Source: CAVQFO01 sp963711725
GTDB lineage: Bacteria; Pseudomonadota; Gammaproteobacteria; Nitrococcales; Aquisalimonadaceae
Assembly: GCA_963711725.1 (NCBI GenBank)
Contig: CAVQFO010000023.1
Coordinates: 62,001 to 126,000 of the forward strand
Direction: 5' to 3'
Length of the DNA: 64,000 bases
Under the pieces are notes generated by a model. The model made no database searches. It was not told the origin of the DNA and was given only the letters and a program-made list of their open reading frames with translations. Below, piece by piece: positions 26,501 through 35,664 of this stretch (the first letter of the stretch is position 1; the number at the start of each line of letters is the position of its first letter). Both the position numbers and the translations under genes were made by a program.

Positions 26501-28450
26501 GCCCAGCGCTTCGGCAGTGCCGAGCGGGAAATGACTGTGCGCTCGCCCCTGGTCACCCAGCTCTCCATGCCCCGCTTCCTGGCCGGCGGCGACCGCTCCG
26601 AATTCACCCTGGACGTGAACAACCTCAGCGGCCGGGATGAACATCTGGACCTAACGCTTACCGCCGATGGCCCGGTAACCCTCAGCAACGGCCACCGCGA
26701 GCTGGATCTGGCCGACGGCCAAGAAGACCACCCTGCACTTCCCCGTCACCGCCGCCCTGGCCTTCGCCACCGCCAAGATCTCCCTGAACGTCCAGGGCAA
26801 ATACATCCAACTTCAGCGCCACTGGAAGCTGGACGTGCGCCCACCTTTCCCCGGTGAAACCCGCCGTGCCGGCACCGCCCTGCAACCCGGCGGCGCCTTC
26901 GTCCTGAACAAGGGCCTGTTCAACGGCCTGGCCCCGGAAACCGTCCAGGCCTATCTGAACATCTCCACCATTCCGCCCCTGGATCTGGCGAAAAATCTCC
27001 ACGACCTGCTGCACTACCCCTACGGCTGCCTGGAGCAGACCACCAGCAGCACCTACCCCTGGGTCTTCGCCAACCCGGAGATGGTCCAGCGCTTCGGCCT
27101 CAATGCCAAGCTCGCCAAGGACCGATCCGACTCCGTGGAAAAAGGCATCCGCCGCATCGCCGACAAGCAGCTCCCCAGCGGCGGCTTCGGTCTGTGGACC
27201 AGCCACAGCCCCGAGGAACCGTGGCTCACGCCCTACGCCGTGAACTTCCTGCTGGATGCCCGCGACCACGGCTTCGCCGTGCCCAGCGATATGCTGGACA
27301 AGGCCCTGCGCCGCTTGCAGCAATACCTGCAGCGCGGCGTCAGCCCCTCGCTGATTCAGCAGTACAAACATCATCTCTACTACGCCCGCTTCGCCTCCAC
27401 GGCCTATGCCGCCTACCTGCTGGCCCGGGTCAACCGCGCGCCGCTGGGCACCCTGCGCGTGCTGTTCGAGCGCCAGCGCAAGGATGCCGATGCCGCCTTG
27501 CCCTTGCTGCACCTGGGCCTGGCCCTGCAACTGGCCGGCGATCCCGAGCGCGCCAAGACCGCCATCCAGGAAGGCCTGGACAAGATCGACCAGGAGCGAG
27601 ACCGCTACTACTACGGCGACTACGGCTCCGAAGTCCGCGACCTGGCGCTCGCCATCCACCTGCTCTACAGCCACCAAATCGACGTGCCCGGCCGCGACCA
27701 ACTCGTGTTCAAGCTCGCCAAGGCCCTGCACCACCGCGAGTGGCTCAGCACCCAGGAGCGCAACGCCCTATTCATGGCCGGCGTATCCCTGGCCCAAGGC
27801 ATAGGCAGCAAGTTCTCCGGCAGCCTGACCGTGGGCAAGAACACCCAGGCCGTGCCGGCCACGGATCACTTCACCCTGCGCCCCAGCCTGGCCGATCTGC
27901 GCGCCGGCATCCGCTTCACCTCCGGCGCCGACAAGCCGCTGTATGTGTACGTCGCCGTCGGCGGCTATCCCGCCAAAGCGCCCAAGGCGGTGGCTGATCC
28001 CATGCACATCACGCGCACTTGGTACACCACCGACGGCCAGCCCCTGGGCGACCGCCCGGTGAAGGTCGGCGAACTGCTTCTGGTGCACGTGCGGGTCAGC
28101 TCCGACCGCTACATTCCCGACGCCCTGGTGGAAGACCTGCTGCCCGCCGGCCTGGAGCCGGAATCCCAGGGCCTGAAGCACAACGTGAAGCTGGACGATC
28201 TGGTGCTGAACGGCACCCCTGTCTCCAACCTGCGCGCCAATCAGGACGTGGTCCACGAGGAATACCGGGACGACCGCTACACCGCCGCCGTGCGGATCTA
28301 TCCCTGGGAAGATGCCCAGATGCTCTACCTGGTCCGTGCCGTCACCCCGGGCACCTACAAAGTCCCGGTGCCCCAAGTGGAATCCATGTACCGCCCGGAG
28401 ATACCGCGGCATCGGCGCCACCCGCGACCACGCTGACGGTGCAGCCGTGA
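23563..28450 (+). pseudogene. Bacterial alpha-2-macroglobulin lipoprotein, frameshifted
   Basis: Periplasmic protease trap anchored to the inner membrane, partner of PBP1c in many Proteobacteria. The lipobox (LAAVTGLAGC) follows a signal peptide. Macroglobulin-like domains run through residues 50-850, then the thioester site YPYGCLEQTTSS and the helical thioester domain, ending with the receptor-binding-like domain (LLPAGLEPESQ). Single extra bases break the frame near 24945 (stop after RTDPG), near 26722 (after LADGQ) and twice near 28407-28420. All domains are present and well conserved, so about 1,630 residues would result if repaired; sequencing error is likely. The true stop (28448-28450) overlaps the pbpC start. 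The start at 23563 has AGGAGG at 23551. Confidence 0.9.
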
Positions 28451-30810
28451 CCGCGAGCCAGGACATGGTCCCCAAGCGCCGCCCGCGCTGGCGCCGCCGC
28501 CTGTTGGCGGTGGCGTCGGTGCCGGCGGCCCTGTTCCTGGCCTTCCTGCTGCTGGACCGCCTGTTCCCCCTGCAACTGCCGGGCGACGACGCCTTCGCCG
28601 TGGTGGTCACCGCCAAGGACGGCACCCCCTTACGCAGCTTCGCCGACAAAAACGGCGTCTGGCGCTACCCCGTCACCATCAAGGATGTTTCGCCCCGCTA
28701 CATCCAGGCCCTGCTGAACTACGAAGACCGCTGGTTCTGGGATCATCCCGGCGTCAATCCCCTGGCCCTGGCCCGCGCCGTGGGCCAGTGGCTCTGGTTC
28801 GGCCACCCGGTCTCCGGCGGCTCCACCCTCACCATGCAGGTCGCCCGCATCCTGGAGCCCAACCGCCGCAGCATTCCCGGCAAACTGGTACAGGCCTTCC
28901 ACGCCCTGCAACTGGAATGGCACCTGAGCAAACGCCAGATCCTCACGCTTTATTTGAACCACGCCCCCTTCGGCGGCCCACTGGAAGGCGTGCAAGCCGC
29001 CAGCTACGCCTACCTGGGCAAATCCGCGAAACACCTCAGCCACGCCGAAGCCGCCCTGCTGGCCGTACTGCCCCAATCCCCCAGCGCCCTGCGCCCGGAC
29101 CGCCACCCCCGCGCCGCCCAGCAGGCCCGCAACAAAGTGCTGAACCGCCTGCGCAGCTTCGGCGTGTGGAGCGCCCACACCGTGCAACAGGCCAAGGCCG
29201 AAACCGTCGCCGCCTGGCCCCTGGAGCGCCCCATGCTCGCCCCGCTGCTGGCCCGTCGCCTGTATGACCAGGCCCAGCCCGGCAAGCCGCTGCGCACCAC
29301 CATCGACGCCGGCCTCCAATCCCAGCTCGGCGCCCTGGTCCACGACTACACCACCCGCCTGCCGCCCCACAGCTCCGCCGCCGCCCTGATCGTGGATAAC
29401 CGCACCCTGGCCGTACGCGCCTACGTCGGCTCCCCCGAGCTGACCAACGACAACCGCTACGGCTACGTGGACATGGTCCAGGCCGTGCGCTCCCCCGGCT
29501 CCACCCTCAAGCCCTTCCTCTACGGCTTCGCCATCGAAGACGGCCTGATCCACTCCGCCAGCCTGCTGCTGGACGCCCCGCAAAGCTTCGACGGCTACCG
29601 CCCCGGCGACTTCAGCGGCGGCTTCGCCGGCCCCGTCACCGCCACCGCCGCCTTGCAACGGTCGCTGAACGTCCCCGCCGTGGACCTGCTGGACCGCCTC
29701 GGCCCCGACTACTTCGCCGCCCGCCTGCGCCAAGGCGGCCTCAAGCTCGACTACCCCGACGGCGCCGCACCCAACCTCGCCATGATCCTCGGCGGCGTCG
29801 GCACCAAACTCGAAACCCTGGTCGCCGCCTACACCGCCCTGGCCCGCAACGGCAAATCCGGCGACCTGCGCTTCACCCCCAATGCCCCCATGCACAATCA
29901 CCCCATGCTGCAACCCGGCGCCGCCTGGATCGTCCGCCGCATGCTCGTCATCGACCCACCCTTCGCCGGCGCCCAAACCGCCCCCGGCGAAACCCCCGTC
30001 GCCTGGAAAACCGGCACCAGCTACGGCTTCCGCGACGCCTGGGCCGTCGGCGTCACCAACCGCTACACCATCGGCATCTGGGTCGGCCGCCCCGACGGCA
30101 CCCCCACCCCCGGCCACTACGGCGCCATCACCGCCGCCCCACTGATGTTCAACGCCTTCGCCCTGCTGCCGGCAGACCGCAGCGGCTTCCCCGAGCCGCC
30201 CAAGAGCGTCAGCCAAGCCACGATTTGCTGGCCCTTGGGGCAGCGGGCTCGGGCGGATGGACGCTATTGCGAGGAGAAGCATCAGGCATGGCTGTATCAG
30301 GGGATGGCGCCTGCCACGTTCCCGGATCGGAATGATGACAAGTGGTTGGGGAATCCGGTAACCGTTCAGGTGAACACAAGGACCGGGCGGTTGGTGCCGG
30401 CCGGCTGCGAATCCGCGGCGGCCACCAAGCAACGAACCATCGCGCTCTGGCCCAAAGCCGCCCTCCCTTGGTTGTCGCCCGAGACACGGCGGGAAAGCCG
30501 GCTACCGAGCGTCGACCGAGCTTGCCGGCGGGACGATGCACCAGCGCTGACAACACTCCACATCGTGGGTCTCCCCAAGGAAGGGACCGTAAGCCCCGCC
30601 GGAAACAGCGGCGCTCGCCCCACGATTACGCTACAAGCCGAAGGGGGAACCGGAGCCGTTCACTGGCTCGTGGACGGAAAGCAGGTGGCCCTGACTCACG
30701 ACAATGGAGTGGCGCGGTATACGTTCAAGCACGGCGGGCAATACCGGGTCACCGCAATGGACGAGGATGGAGATTTCGATTGGGTGAACGTTACCGCGTC
30801 CAGCCCGTAG
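28447..30810 (+). CDS. pbpC: Penicillin-binding protein 1C
   Basis: Bifunctional peptidoglycan synthase, 787 residues. A membrane anchor (residues 19-38) is followed by the glycosyltransferase domain with catalytic Glu93 in NYEDRWFWDHPGVNP and GGSTLTMQ. The transpeptidase has SxxK (Ser352-Lys355 in SPGSTLKPF), SLN (406-408) and KTGTS (521-525, in AWKTGTSYGFRDAWAVG). A C-terminal BiPBP_C beta-domain (about 700-787) ends the protein. The GTG start overlaps the alpha-2-macroglobulin stop in GTGA, so the two are translationally coupled. The known pairing suggests PBP1c repairs wall damage where the macroglobulin traps an invading protease. Confidence 0.96.
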   Translation: MTASQDMVPKRRPRWRRRLLAVASVPAALFLAFLLLDRLFPLQLPGDDAFAVVVTAKDGTPLRSFADKNGVWRYPVTIKDVSPRYIQALLNYEDRWFWDHPGVNPLALARAVGQWLWFGHPVSGGSTLTMQVARILEPNRRSIPGKLVQAFHALQLEWHLSKRQILTLYLNHAPFGGPLEGVQAASYAYLGKSAKHLSHAEAALLAVLPQSPSALRPDRHPRAAQQARNKVLNRLRSFGVWSAHTVQQAKAETVAAWPLERPMLAPLLARRLYDQAQPGKPLRTTIDAGLQSQLGALVHDYTTRLPPHSSAAALIVDNRTLAVRAYVGSPELTNDNRYGYVDMVQAVRSPGSTLKPFLYGFAIEDGLIHSASLLLDAPQSFDGYRPGDFSGGFAGPVTATAALQRSLNVPAVDLLDRLGPDYFAARLRQGGLKLDYPDGAAPNLAMILGGVGTKLETLVAAYTALARNGKSGDLRFTPNAPMHNHPMLQPGAAWIVRRMLVIDPPFAGAQTAPGETPVAWKTGTSYGFRDAWAVGVTNRYTIGIWVGRPDGTPTPGHYGAITAAPLMFNAFALLPADRSGFPEPPKSVSQATICWPLGQRARADGRYCEEKHQAWLYQGMAPATFPDRNDDKWLGNPVTVQVNTRTGRLVPAGCESAAATKQRTIALWPKAALPWLSPETRRESRLPSVDRACRRDDAPALTTLHIVGLPKEGTVSPAGNSGARPTITLQAEGGTGAVHWLVDGKQVALTHDNGVARYTFKHGGQYRVTAMDEDGDFDWVNVTASSP

Positions 30811-30832
30811 GAACGGTCGTCTCGACCGCGAA
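30807..30832. repeat. REP-like element overlapping the pbpC stop
   Basis: GTAGGAACGGTCGTCTCGAC and the following CGCGAA match the 26-base arm at 19834 in layout and ends but with compensating changes in the inner palindrome (CGGTCG/CGACCG). It begins one base before the pbpC stop codon. Confidence 0.6.
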
Positions 30833-31265
30833 TGAAGCTTTGTCACTCAACCGGAGGTCGGAGAGTTCGCTCTGGTATAGACCCTCAAGGCCATCCATTC
30901 GGCGCAATGCCCTTCGGTTATTGCGCCCTACGAACTGCGGTCATGAGCTCCGCCCGAAGCTTCTGGCGATTTTGCGTTCTTCTTCTGACTGATGGCTGAA
31001 ATTAAAACGTAGTCATGGTCTTCGGTGGCTTCAACCGAGGAAAACGAAGAAGGCGAGCAAACCATCACCTTTGTCCACCAAGATCCAAAAAATCGCAGCG
31101 TTTCCCTAACCGGCGTAGAGCACCAATTCCCGCAGCCCGGGGCACCAGACCGGCGGCGATCACCGGCTTGGCGCGTACGCCGACGTCACCGGCCGGACCT
31201 TGCGTAACGCGCCACAAACCTGCACGTTAGCCTGAGGTTCAGGGCAGAGTCACGGGAGCAGGTCC
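30811..31265. other. Gene-free stretch after pbpC
   Basis: 455 bases without a credible gene. It holds the REP-like element at its left edge and one copy of the 32-base hairpin repeat (30900-30931). The rest shows no similarity I can name. Confidence 0.6.
30900..30931 (-). repeat. 32-base hairpin repeat, copy 1
   Basis: An exact inverted copy of 31489-31520. Each unit is itself a hairpin (GGCGCAAT...ATTGCGCC arms around CCGAAGGGC). The two copies flank the DUF3185 gene. Confidence 0.8.
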
Positions 31266-31469
31266 ATGGGAACGAATAAACTGATTGGTATCGTCTTGCT
31301 GGTCGTAGGGCTGATCCTGCTCTACTTCGGTTGGCAGGCCTCACAGTCGTTCACCGGACAGGTGCACGAGACGCTGACGGGACGCTATGGCAACGAAACC
31401 ATGTGGTACTTCATTGGCGGTGCCGTAGCGGTCGTGGCCGGCGGATTCCTCGCCTTTGTGAAGCGGTGA
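31266..31469 (+). CDS. DUF3185 small membrane protein
   Basis: A 67-residue protein with two membrane helices (LIGIVLLVVGLILLYFGW and MWYFIGGAVAVVAGGFLAF) joined by the family loop QASQSFTGQVHETLTGRYGN. DUF3185 members are widespread small inner-membrane proteins of unknown role. The gene is boxed in by inverted 32-base repeats. Confidence 0.85.
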   Translation: MGTNKLIGIVLLVVGLILLYFGWQASQSFTGQVHETLTGRYGNETMWYFIGGAVAVVAGGFLAFVKR

Positions 31470-31488
31470 CGACTGACGATTGGCAAAC

Positions 31489-31520
31489 GTAGGGCGCAAT
31501 AACCGAAGGGCATTGCGCCG
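31489..31520 (+). repeat. 32-base hairpin repeat, copy 2
   Basis: Identical to the reverse complement of 30900-30931. It lies 19 bases after the DUF3185 stop and could act as a terminator hairpin, although no T-run follows. Confidence 0.8.
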
Positions 31521-31760
31521 CATGCCTGAATGTATGGTGACTGCTCCGCCAGAGTTGATCGAATCACCTTACCCCTCCCCCGGCCCTCTCCCGCAAGGAG
31601 CGAAGGGGTGTTTGAAGCCGGCGCATCCAGGCTACGCGCTCGCTTCGAGTGGATAAGGGTCGCCGCAGCCAACCGCGGGGCTGGTTTATTGCCACGCTGC
31701 TCTCCGGCGCTCTACCACCGGGGAAAATATTGCGAATGGCGTAGAAACCCACAGTTTCTC

Positions 31761-31827
31761 GTCATTCCCGCGAAGGCGGGAATCCAGTCTTTTCAATGGC
31801 ATGGATTCCCGCCTTCGCGGGAATGAC
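31761..31827. repeat. Inverted GTCATTCCCGCGAAGGCGGG pair
   Basis: Arms at 31761-31786 and 31802-31827 are perfect inverted copies around a 15-base spacer. Each contains CCCGCGAAGGCGGG, itself a hairpin. This short repeat type (ATTCCCGCGNAGGCGGGAAT) is scattered in many proteobacterial genomes and in Neisseria (dRS3-like). Confidence 0.8.
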
Positions 31828-31925
31828 GGGGCGGCGCCAACGTAGCGGTTCATTAGATCCCCAGCGTCAACCTCTCCCGCTACTCCCTTCAGGCGAGGGA
31901 GTCGGGGTGCCGTATTCCCCGCTAT

Positions 31926-32354
31926 TCACGACGCCAGGGAGGCGTCCAGCTCGATGCGGGCGGCCTTGAGCAGTTTGGACACTGGGCATCCGCCCTTGGC
32001 GGCTTCGGCGTGCTTGAGAAAATCGTCCTTGCTCATTCCGGGCACCTTGCCCACCACCTTGAGTTCAATCAGCGGGATATGAGGCCCATCGTCCCCCACC
32101 TCCAGGTGGACACGGGCTTGCGTCTCCACGGATTCCGGCGGGTGGCCGGCTTCGGCCAGCATATTCGAGAGCGCCATGGAGAAGCAGCCGGCGTGGGCGG
32201 CGCCGATGAGCTCTTCGGGATTGGAGCCTTGTTCGTCCTCGAACCGCGTGCGGAACGAAAACGGCCCTTCCCAAGCGCCGCTGCCCAGGGCCATGCGGCC
32301 CTTGCCGGTCTTGAGATCGCCGGACCAACTGGCTTGTGATTTCCGTACGGGCAT
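31926..32354 (-). CDS. osmC: OsmC family peroxiredoxin
   Basis: A 142-residue thiol peroxidase that reduces organic hydroperoxides. The two catalytic cysteines are Cys57 (GAAHAGCFSMALSNML) and Cys123 (GGCPVSKLLK), at the spacing usual for OsmC. N-terminal WSGDLKTGKGRMALGSGAWEG and NPEELIGAAHA are OsmC-subfamily features rather than Ohr. Start ATG at 32354. Confidence 0.92.
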   Translation of the reverse strand: MPVRKSQASWSGDLKTGKGRMALGSGAWEGPFSFRTRFEDEQGSNPEELIGAAHAGCFSMALSNMLAEAGHPPESVETQARVHLEVGDDGPHIPLIELKVVGKVPGMSKDDFLKHAEAAKGGCPVSKLLKAARIELDASLAS

Positions 32355-32386
32355 GTCGTTCCCTCCATTGTCTGAAGTTTGCTGCG

Positions 32387-33244
32387 TTAAAGGTTCGTCT
32401 CGTCCCCGGGCACGCCTTTGAAGGGTGCGGCGGCCGCGTCGGTCGATGGGGCTGGTTGGACCTCGGCGCCGAGCGTGTACGCCGTCATGGAGAGCGATCC
32501 CATGGCGTAGCCTTCCGTCAGCACTGCAGTGGCGGTTCCGGCCGCCGAGGCCAACCCCGCGAGGTATAGCACGGGGATGAAGTGCTCGGGGGTGGGCACG
32601 GCGAGGTGAAAATCAGGGTGGTCACGGAGCGTCGGTGCCTGGGCGGGCGTGGTGGTCATGATGGCTTTCGCCGCCTCGTCGAAGCGCCGGCTCCAGTCGA
32701 AGGCGGCCTCCGGCTGTTGCCAGTCCAGGCGCCGCAGGTTGTGCACCACATTCCCGCTGCCCAGGATCAGTACGCCCCGTTCGCGCAGGGGCGCGAGCCT
32801 TGCTCCAAGCTCCATGTGATATTCGAAGGGCTTTGCGGCGTTGATGGACAACTGCACAACAGGGATATCCGCGTCCGGAAAGGCGTGCACCAGCACCGAC
32901 CAGGTGCCGTGGTCAATGCCCCAGCTGTCTTCGTCCAGGCCGATCCATTCGGGCTTCAGCAGCTCGGCGACTTCCCGGGCGACTTCCGGTGCGCCCGGCG
33001 CCGGGTACTGCACATCGAACAGCTCCTGCGGGAACCCGTAGAAATCATGGATGGTTCGAGGCTGAGCCATGGCGGTGACCGCGCTGGCATTGATGTACCA
33101 ATGAGCGGAAACAGCCAGAATCGCCCGGGGGCGTGGGATGGAGGCGCCGAACTGGCGCCACGCCTCGGTGTGACGATTGCGGTCCAGCGCGTTCATGGGC
33201 GAACCGTGGCCAAGGAAGACGGCCGGCATCGGATCTTGCGTCAT
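32387..33244 (-). CDS. ygiD: 4,5-DOPA-extradiol-dioxygenase-family protein
   Basis: A 285-residue class III extradiol dioxygenase-like protein. Metal-ligand histidines lie in VFLGHGSPMNAL, ILAVSAHWYINASAV and VLILGSGNVVHNLR; DEDSWGIDHGTWSVL and PTPEHFIPVLYLAG complete the family pattern. Enzymes of this group open catechol rings; E. coli YgiD is zinc-bound. The physiological substrate is unknown. The ATG at 33244 follows GGAGGA; a GTG at 33262 lies upstream of that ribosome site and is less likely. Confidence 0.9.
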   Translation of the reverse strand: MTQDPMPAVFLGHGSPMNALDRNRHTEAWRQFGASIPRPRAILAVSAHWYINASAVTAMAQPRTIHDFYGFPQELFDVQYPAPGAPEVAREVAELLKPEWIGLDEDSWGIDHGTWSVLVHAFPDADIPVVQLSINAAKPFEYHMELGARLAPLRERGVLILGSGNVVHNLRRLDWQQPEAAFDWSRRFDEAAKAIMTTTPAQAPTLRDHPDFHLAVPTPEHFIPVLYLAGLASAAGTATAVLTEGYAMGSLSMTAYTLGAEVQPAPSTDAAAAPFKGVPGDETNL

Positions 33245-33337
33245 TGCATCCTCCGCTGTCACCGCAAGCAGCCTGGGGCCGGCGTCGCGATTGCAACACC
33301 GGACGCCGCGCCCCCCACCCGCCGGGGTGGAAACCTG

Positions 33338-34345
33338 CTACCGATTCAGCCCGGTGAAGAACTGGCGGGTGTTCTCGGCCAAGCTATCCAGGTGGTACCC
33401 GCCTTCCTGAACCACCAGAACCGGCAGCCCCGCATCGCGCAACATCCCGCCCATGCGATTAAAGCCCTCGGAGGTGACGGCAACCTGGGACTGAGGGTCT
33501 TCCCGATAGGTGTCGAAGCCCAGGGGGACCACCAGCACGTCGGGATTGAACAGGTCAACGGCAGTGAGGGCCTCCTCCAGGCGCTCGAAGAGAGCGGACT
33601 CCGGTGAGCCGTGGGGCATGGGCAGGTTGATGTTGTAGCCGTGACCCGCTCCGCTGCCTCGTTCGTCCTCGAAGCCGGAAACCACCGGGTAGAAATTGGT
33701 GGGATCGGCGTGGATGGAGATATAGAGCACATCGTCGCGCTCGTAGAAGATCTCCTGGATTCCCTGGCCGTGGTGCATGTCCGGATCCAGGATCGCCACG
33801 CGCGGAAACCGCTCCTGCAGCGCCGTGGCCGCAATGGCTGCGTTGTTGAGGTAACAGAAGCCGCCGGCGGCGTCGCGGCGCGCGTGGTGGCCGGGCGGGC
33901 GGCAGACGGCGTAGGCGACCCGTTCACCTTCGATGAGCGCCTGAGCACCCGACAAGGCCGTCTGTGCGGAATGGTAGGCGGAGAGCCAGGTCGGCTCCCC
34001 CACCGGGCAGCTTCCGTCGGCCAGATACCGGGCGGCTTCGGCCAGAATGCCGCGCAGGGGATTGGGCGAGCGCACGAAGACGTTGGAGAGCACCTCGCCG
34101 CCCCAGTCGGCCGGCCAGCGGCGGTGCGCCGATTCCAGGAAACGCAGGTATCCCAGATCGTGGACCGCGGCGATGGGGCCCATGCCGTGGTCATCCGGTT
34201 CGGCGACTGATATCCCCAGCGATTCCAAGCCTTCGATGATCCTCCGGGTGCGCTCGGGAATCTCCTGGGGCTCGCGCATTTGCCCACGGGTGAAATAGGT
34301 CCGGGGGTGGTGCTGATTTTGTGCAGGGTGGAAAAATGCCTTCAT
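33338..34345 (-). CDS. Acetylpolyamine amidohydrolase (class II histone-deacetylase family)
   Basis: A 335-residue zinc amidohydrolase. Active-site blocks are CRPPGHHARRDAAGGFCYLN (tandem His153/154), ILDPDMHHGQGIQEIF (zinc ligands Asp189 and His191), VVPLGFDTYREDP (third zinc ligand Asp) and QEGGYHLDSL. The long N-terminal region (FFHPAQNQHHPRTYFTRGQ) and overall length match bacterial acetylpolyamine deacetylases such as Pseudomonas AphA/AphB. Start at MKAFFHPAQ. A second, damaged family member is at 53740. Confidence 0.9.
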   Translation of the reverse strand: MKAFFHPAQNQHHPRTYFTRGQMREPQEIPERTRRIIEGLESLGISVAEPDDHGMGPIAAVHDLGYLRFLESAHRRWPADWGGEVLSNVFVRSPNPLRGILAEAARYLADGSCPVGEPTWLSAYHSAQTALSGAQALIEGERVAYAVCRPPGHHARRDAAGGFCYLNNAAIAATALQERFPRVAILDPDMHHGQGIQEIFYERDDVLYISIHADPTNFYPVVSGFEDERGSGAGHGYNINLPMPHGSPESALFERLEEALTAVDLFNPDVLVVPLGFDTYREDPQSQVAVTSEGFNRMGGMLRDAGLPVLVVQEGGYHLDSLAENTRQFFTGLNR

Positions 34346-34701
34346 GGTTCTCTCTTTGGGGACAATGTCAGGTAACAACTATGGGCGAAGATGGGCGACT
34401 TCTACCCGCCGCGGGCCTCCCCCCTAGAATCGACCATACCAACGAGGATTGAAACATTACATCTGCCCGGGGGCTTCGTGAGGACAAGCTCAGTTTCCAT
34501 CGAGCGAACGGATTCGGGCATGGGACTCGCTGGATCCTGGCGACCTTGGGCAAGTTCGAGGCTAGTCTGCCTCATGGCGTGGTGGCAAAAGGCGGTCTCG
34601 CAGCTCGTAGGGCAACCCGGGAACATGGCCGTTCTGTCACCAGAATCCTACTATCCCTCTCAGGATTACAAACGAACAGATCTCATTGTGGAGGAGGCGC
34701 A
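34346..34701. other. Gene-free stretch before the secreted-protein relic
   Basis: 356 bases between divergently oriented units with no credible gene in either strand. It must hold the promoter of the amidohydrolase gene; no convincing boxes were found. Confidence 0.5.
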
Positions 34702-35056
34702 TTGAGGATCCTGTCGCTTTTGTGTTGCCTGATACATTTGATCGCGCCGCTGGCGGCGCTCGGCGACGACCGCCACAAGCTGATCGTGCTCTACCCCCCC
34801 ACCAGGCCTACGACACCCTGAGCGAAGGCAACGGCAACGGGCGCTGGGACTCGTGGGGCTATGACGACGCGGACTACGCCTACAAGAACGGCCGGCAGAT
34901 GCACGCGGCACGAGCCATGATCAGCCGCCTGGAATCCGGCCCGGACGGCACTTTGTCACCACCGGCGGCCCCCACCTGCAGGGCAACGCCCAGGCCTTCG
35001 CCGAGCAGCGGCCATTCCTGCCCTTGCGCCCACGCGGCTCTCCGCATTGCTCTTGA
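34702..35056 (+). pseudogene. Frameshifted secreted protein of unknown family
   Basis: GGAGGA precedes a TTG start and a signal peptide (RILSLLCCLIHLIAPLAALG), followed by DDRHKLIVLYPP. One shift gives HQAYDTLSEGNGNGRWDSWG, then YDDADYAYKNGRQMHAARAM and ISRLESGPDGT. Another gives FVTTGGPHLQGNAQAFAEQR and a stop at 35054-35056. The three pieces together would make a secreted protein of about 117 residues. Composition is gene-like in each piece. No family is recognised. Confidence 0.5.
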
Positions 35057-35097
35057 GCCGATGTACAATCACCGGCCCGTTCGGAGGAGCAAAATCG

Positions 35098-35664
35098 ATG
35101 CCCAAAGCCTGTGACTTGAAACGCGGCGCCGTGGTGGAAATCGACGGCGAGGTCTACGTGACGAAAGACGTGGAGGTAAAAAGCCCCTCCTCGCGCAGCG
35201 GCACCACCCTCTACAAGGTGCGCTTTACGCACGTACAAACGAAACAAAAGCGCGATGAATCCTTCAAGGGCGACGATCTGCTCAAGGAAGCGGATTTCGT
35301 CCGGCGCGCCGCCCAGTACTCGTATCGCGACGGCGACAGCTACGTGTTCATGGACAACGAAGACTTCTCGCAATACACGCTGAATGCGGAGGATATCGAC
35401 GAGCAGGCGGGCTTCCTGTCTGAAGGCCTGGACGGCATCTTCGTGCTGCTGGGCGGCGATCAGGTACTGGGCATCGAACTGCCGGCTTCGGTAACCCTGG
35501 AAATCGTCGAAACCGCCCCCGGCCTCAAGGGCTCAAGCGCCACCGGGCGGACCAAGCCGGCGCGCCTGAATAGCGGACTCGAAGTCCAGGTGCCCGAATA
35601 CCTCGCAACGGGTGAACGGATAAAGATCAACACCGAAACCGGGAAGTTCATGGCGCGGGCCTGA
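35098..35664 (+). CDS. yeiP: Elongation factor P-like protein YeiP
   Basis: A 188-residue EF-P paralogue. The N-terminal KOW-like domain has MPKACDLKRGAVVEIDGEVY and KSPSSRSGTTLYKVRFTHVQ. That loop has the YeiP Ser/Arg-Ser-Gly form rather than the modified Lys loop of true EF-P. Two OB-fold domains follow (YSYRDGDSYVFMDNEDFSQY, SVTLEIVETAPGLKGSSATG, LEVQVPEYLATGERIKINTE). The family binds ribosomes like EF-P; its specific job is less clear. A GGAGG site lies 11 bases before the ATG. Confidence 0.95.
   Translation: MPKACDLKRGAVVEIDGEVYVTKDVEVKSPSSRSGTTLYKVRFTHVQTKQKRDESFKGDDLLKEADFVRRAAQYSYRDGDSYVFMDNEDFSQYTLNAEDIDEQAGFLSEGLDGIFVLLGGDQVLGIELPASVTLEIVETAPGLKGSSATGRTKPARLNSGLEVQVPEYLATGERIKINTETGKFMARA

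Larger units (their letters stand above)
31470..31925. other. Repeat-rich gene-free stretch
   Basis: 456 bases without a credible gene. It contains the second 32-base hairpin repeat, a CCCCTCCCCCGGCCCTCTCC-type motif at about 31570 and the inverted pair at 31761-31827. The density of dispersed repeats marks it as an extragenic repeat sink. Confidence 0.6.

Noticed and set aside
28630..30432. A 600-codon minus-strand frame opposite pbpC
   Set aside because: Antisense shadow; low-complexity Gly/Val/Gln composition and all pbpC motifs lie on the other strand.
34448..34463. GAGGATTGAAAC, like the end of a type I CRISPR repeat
   Set aside because: It occurs once; there are no spaced copies and no cas genes.
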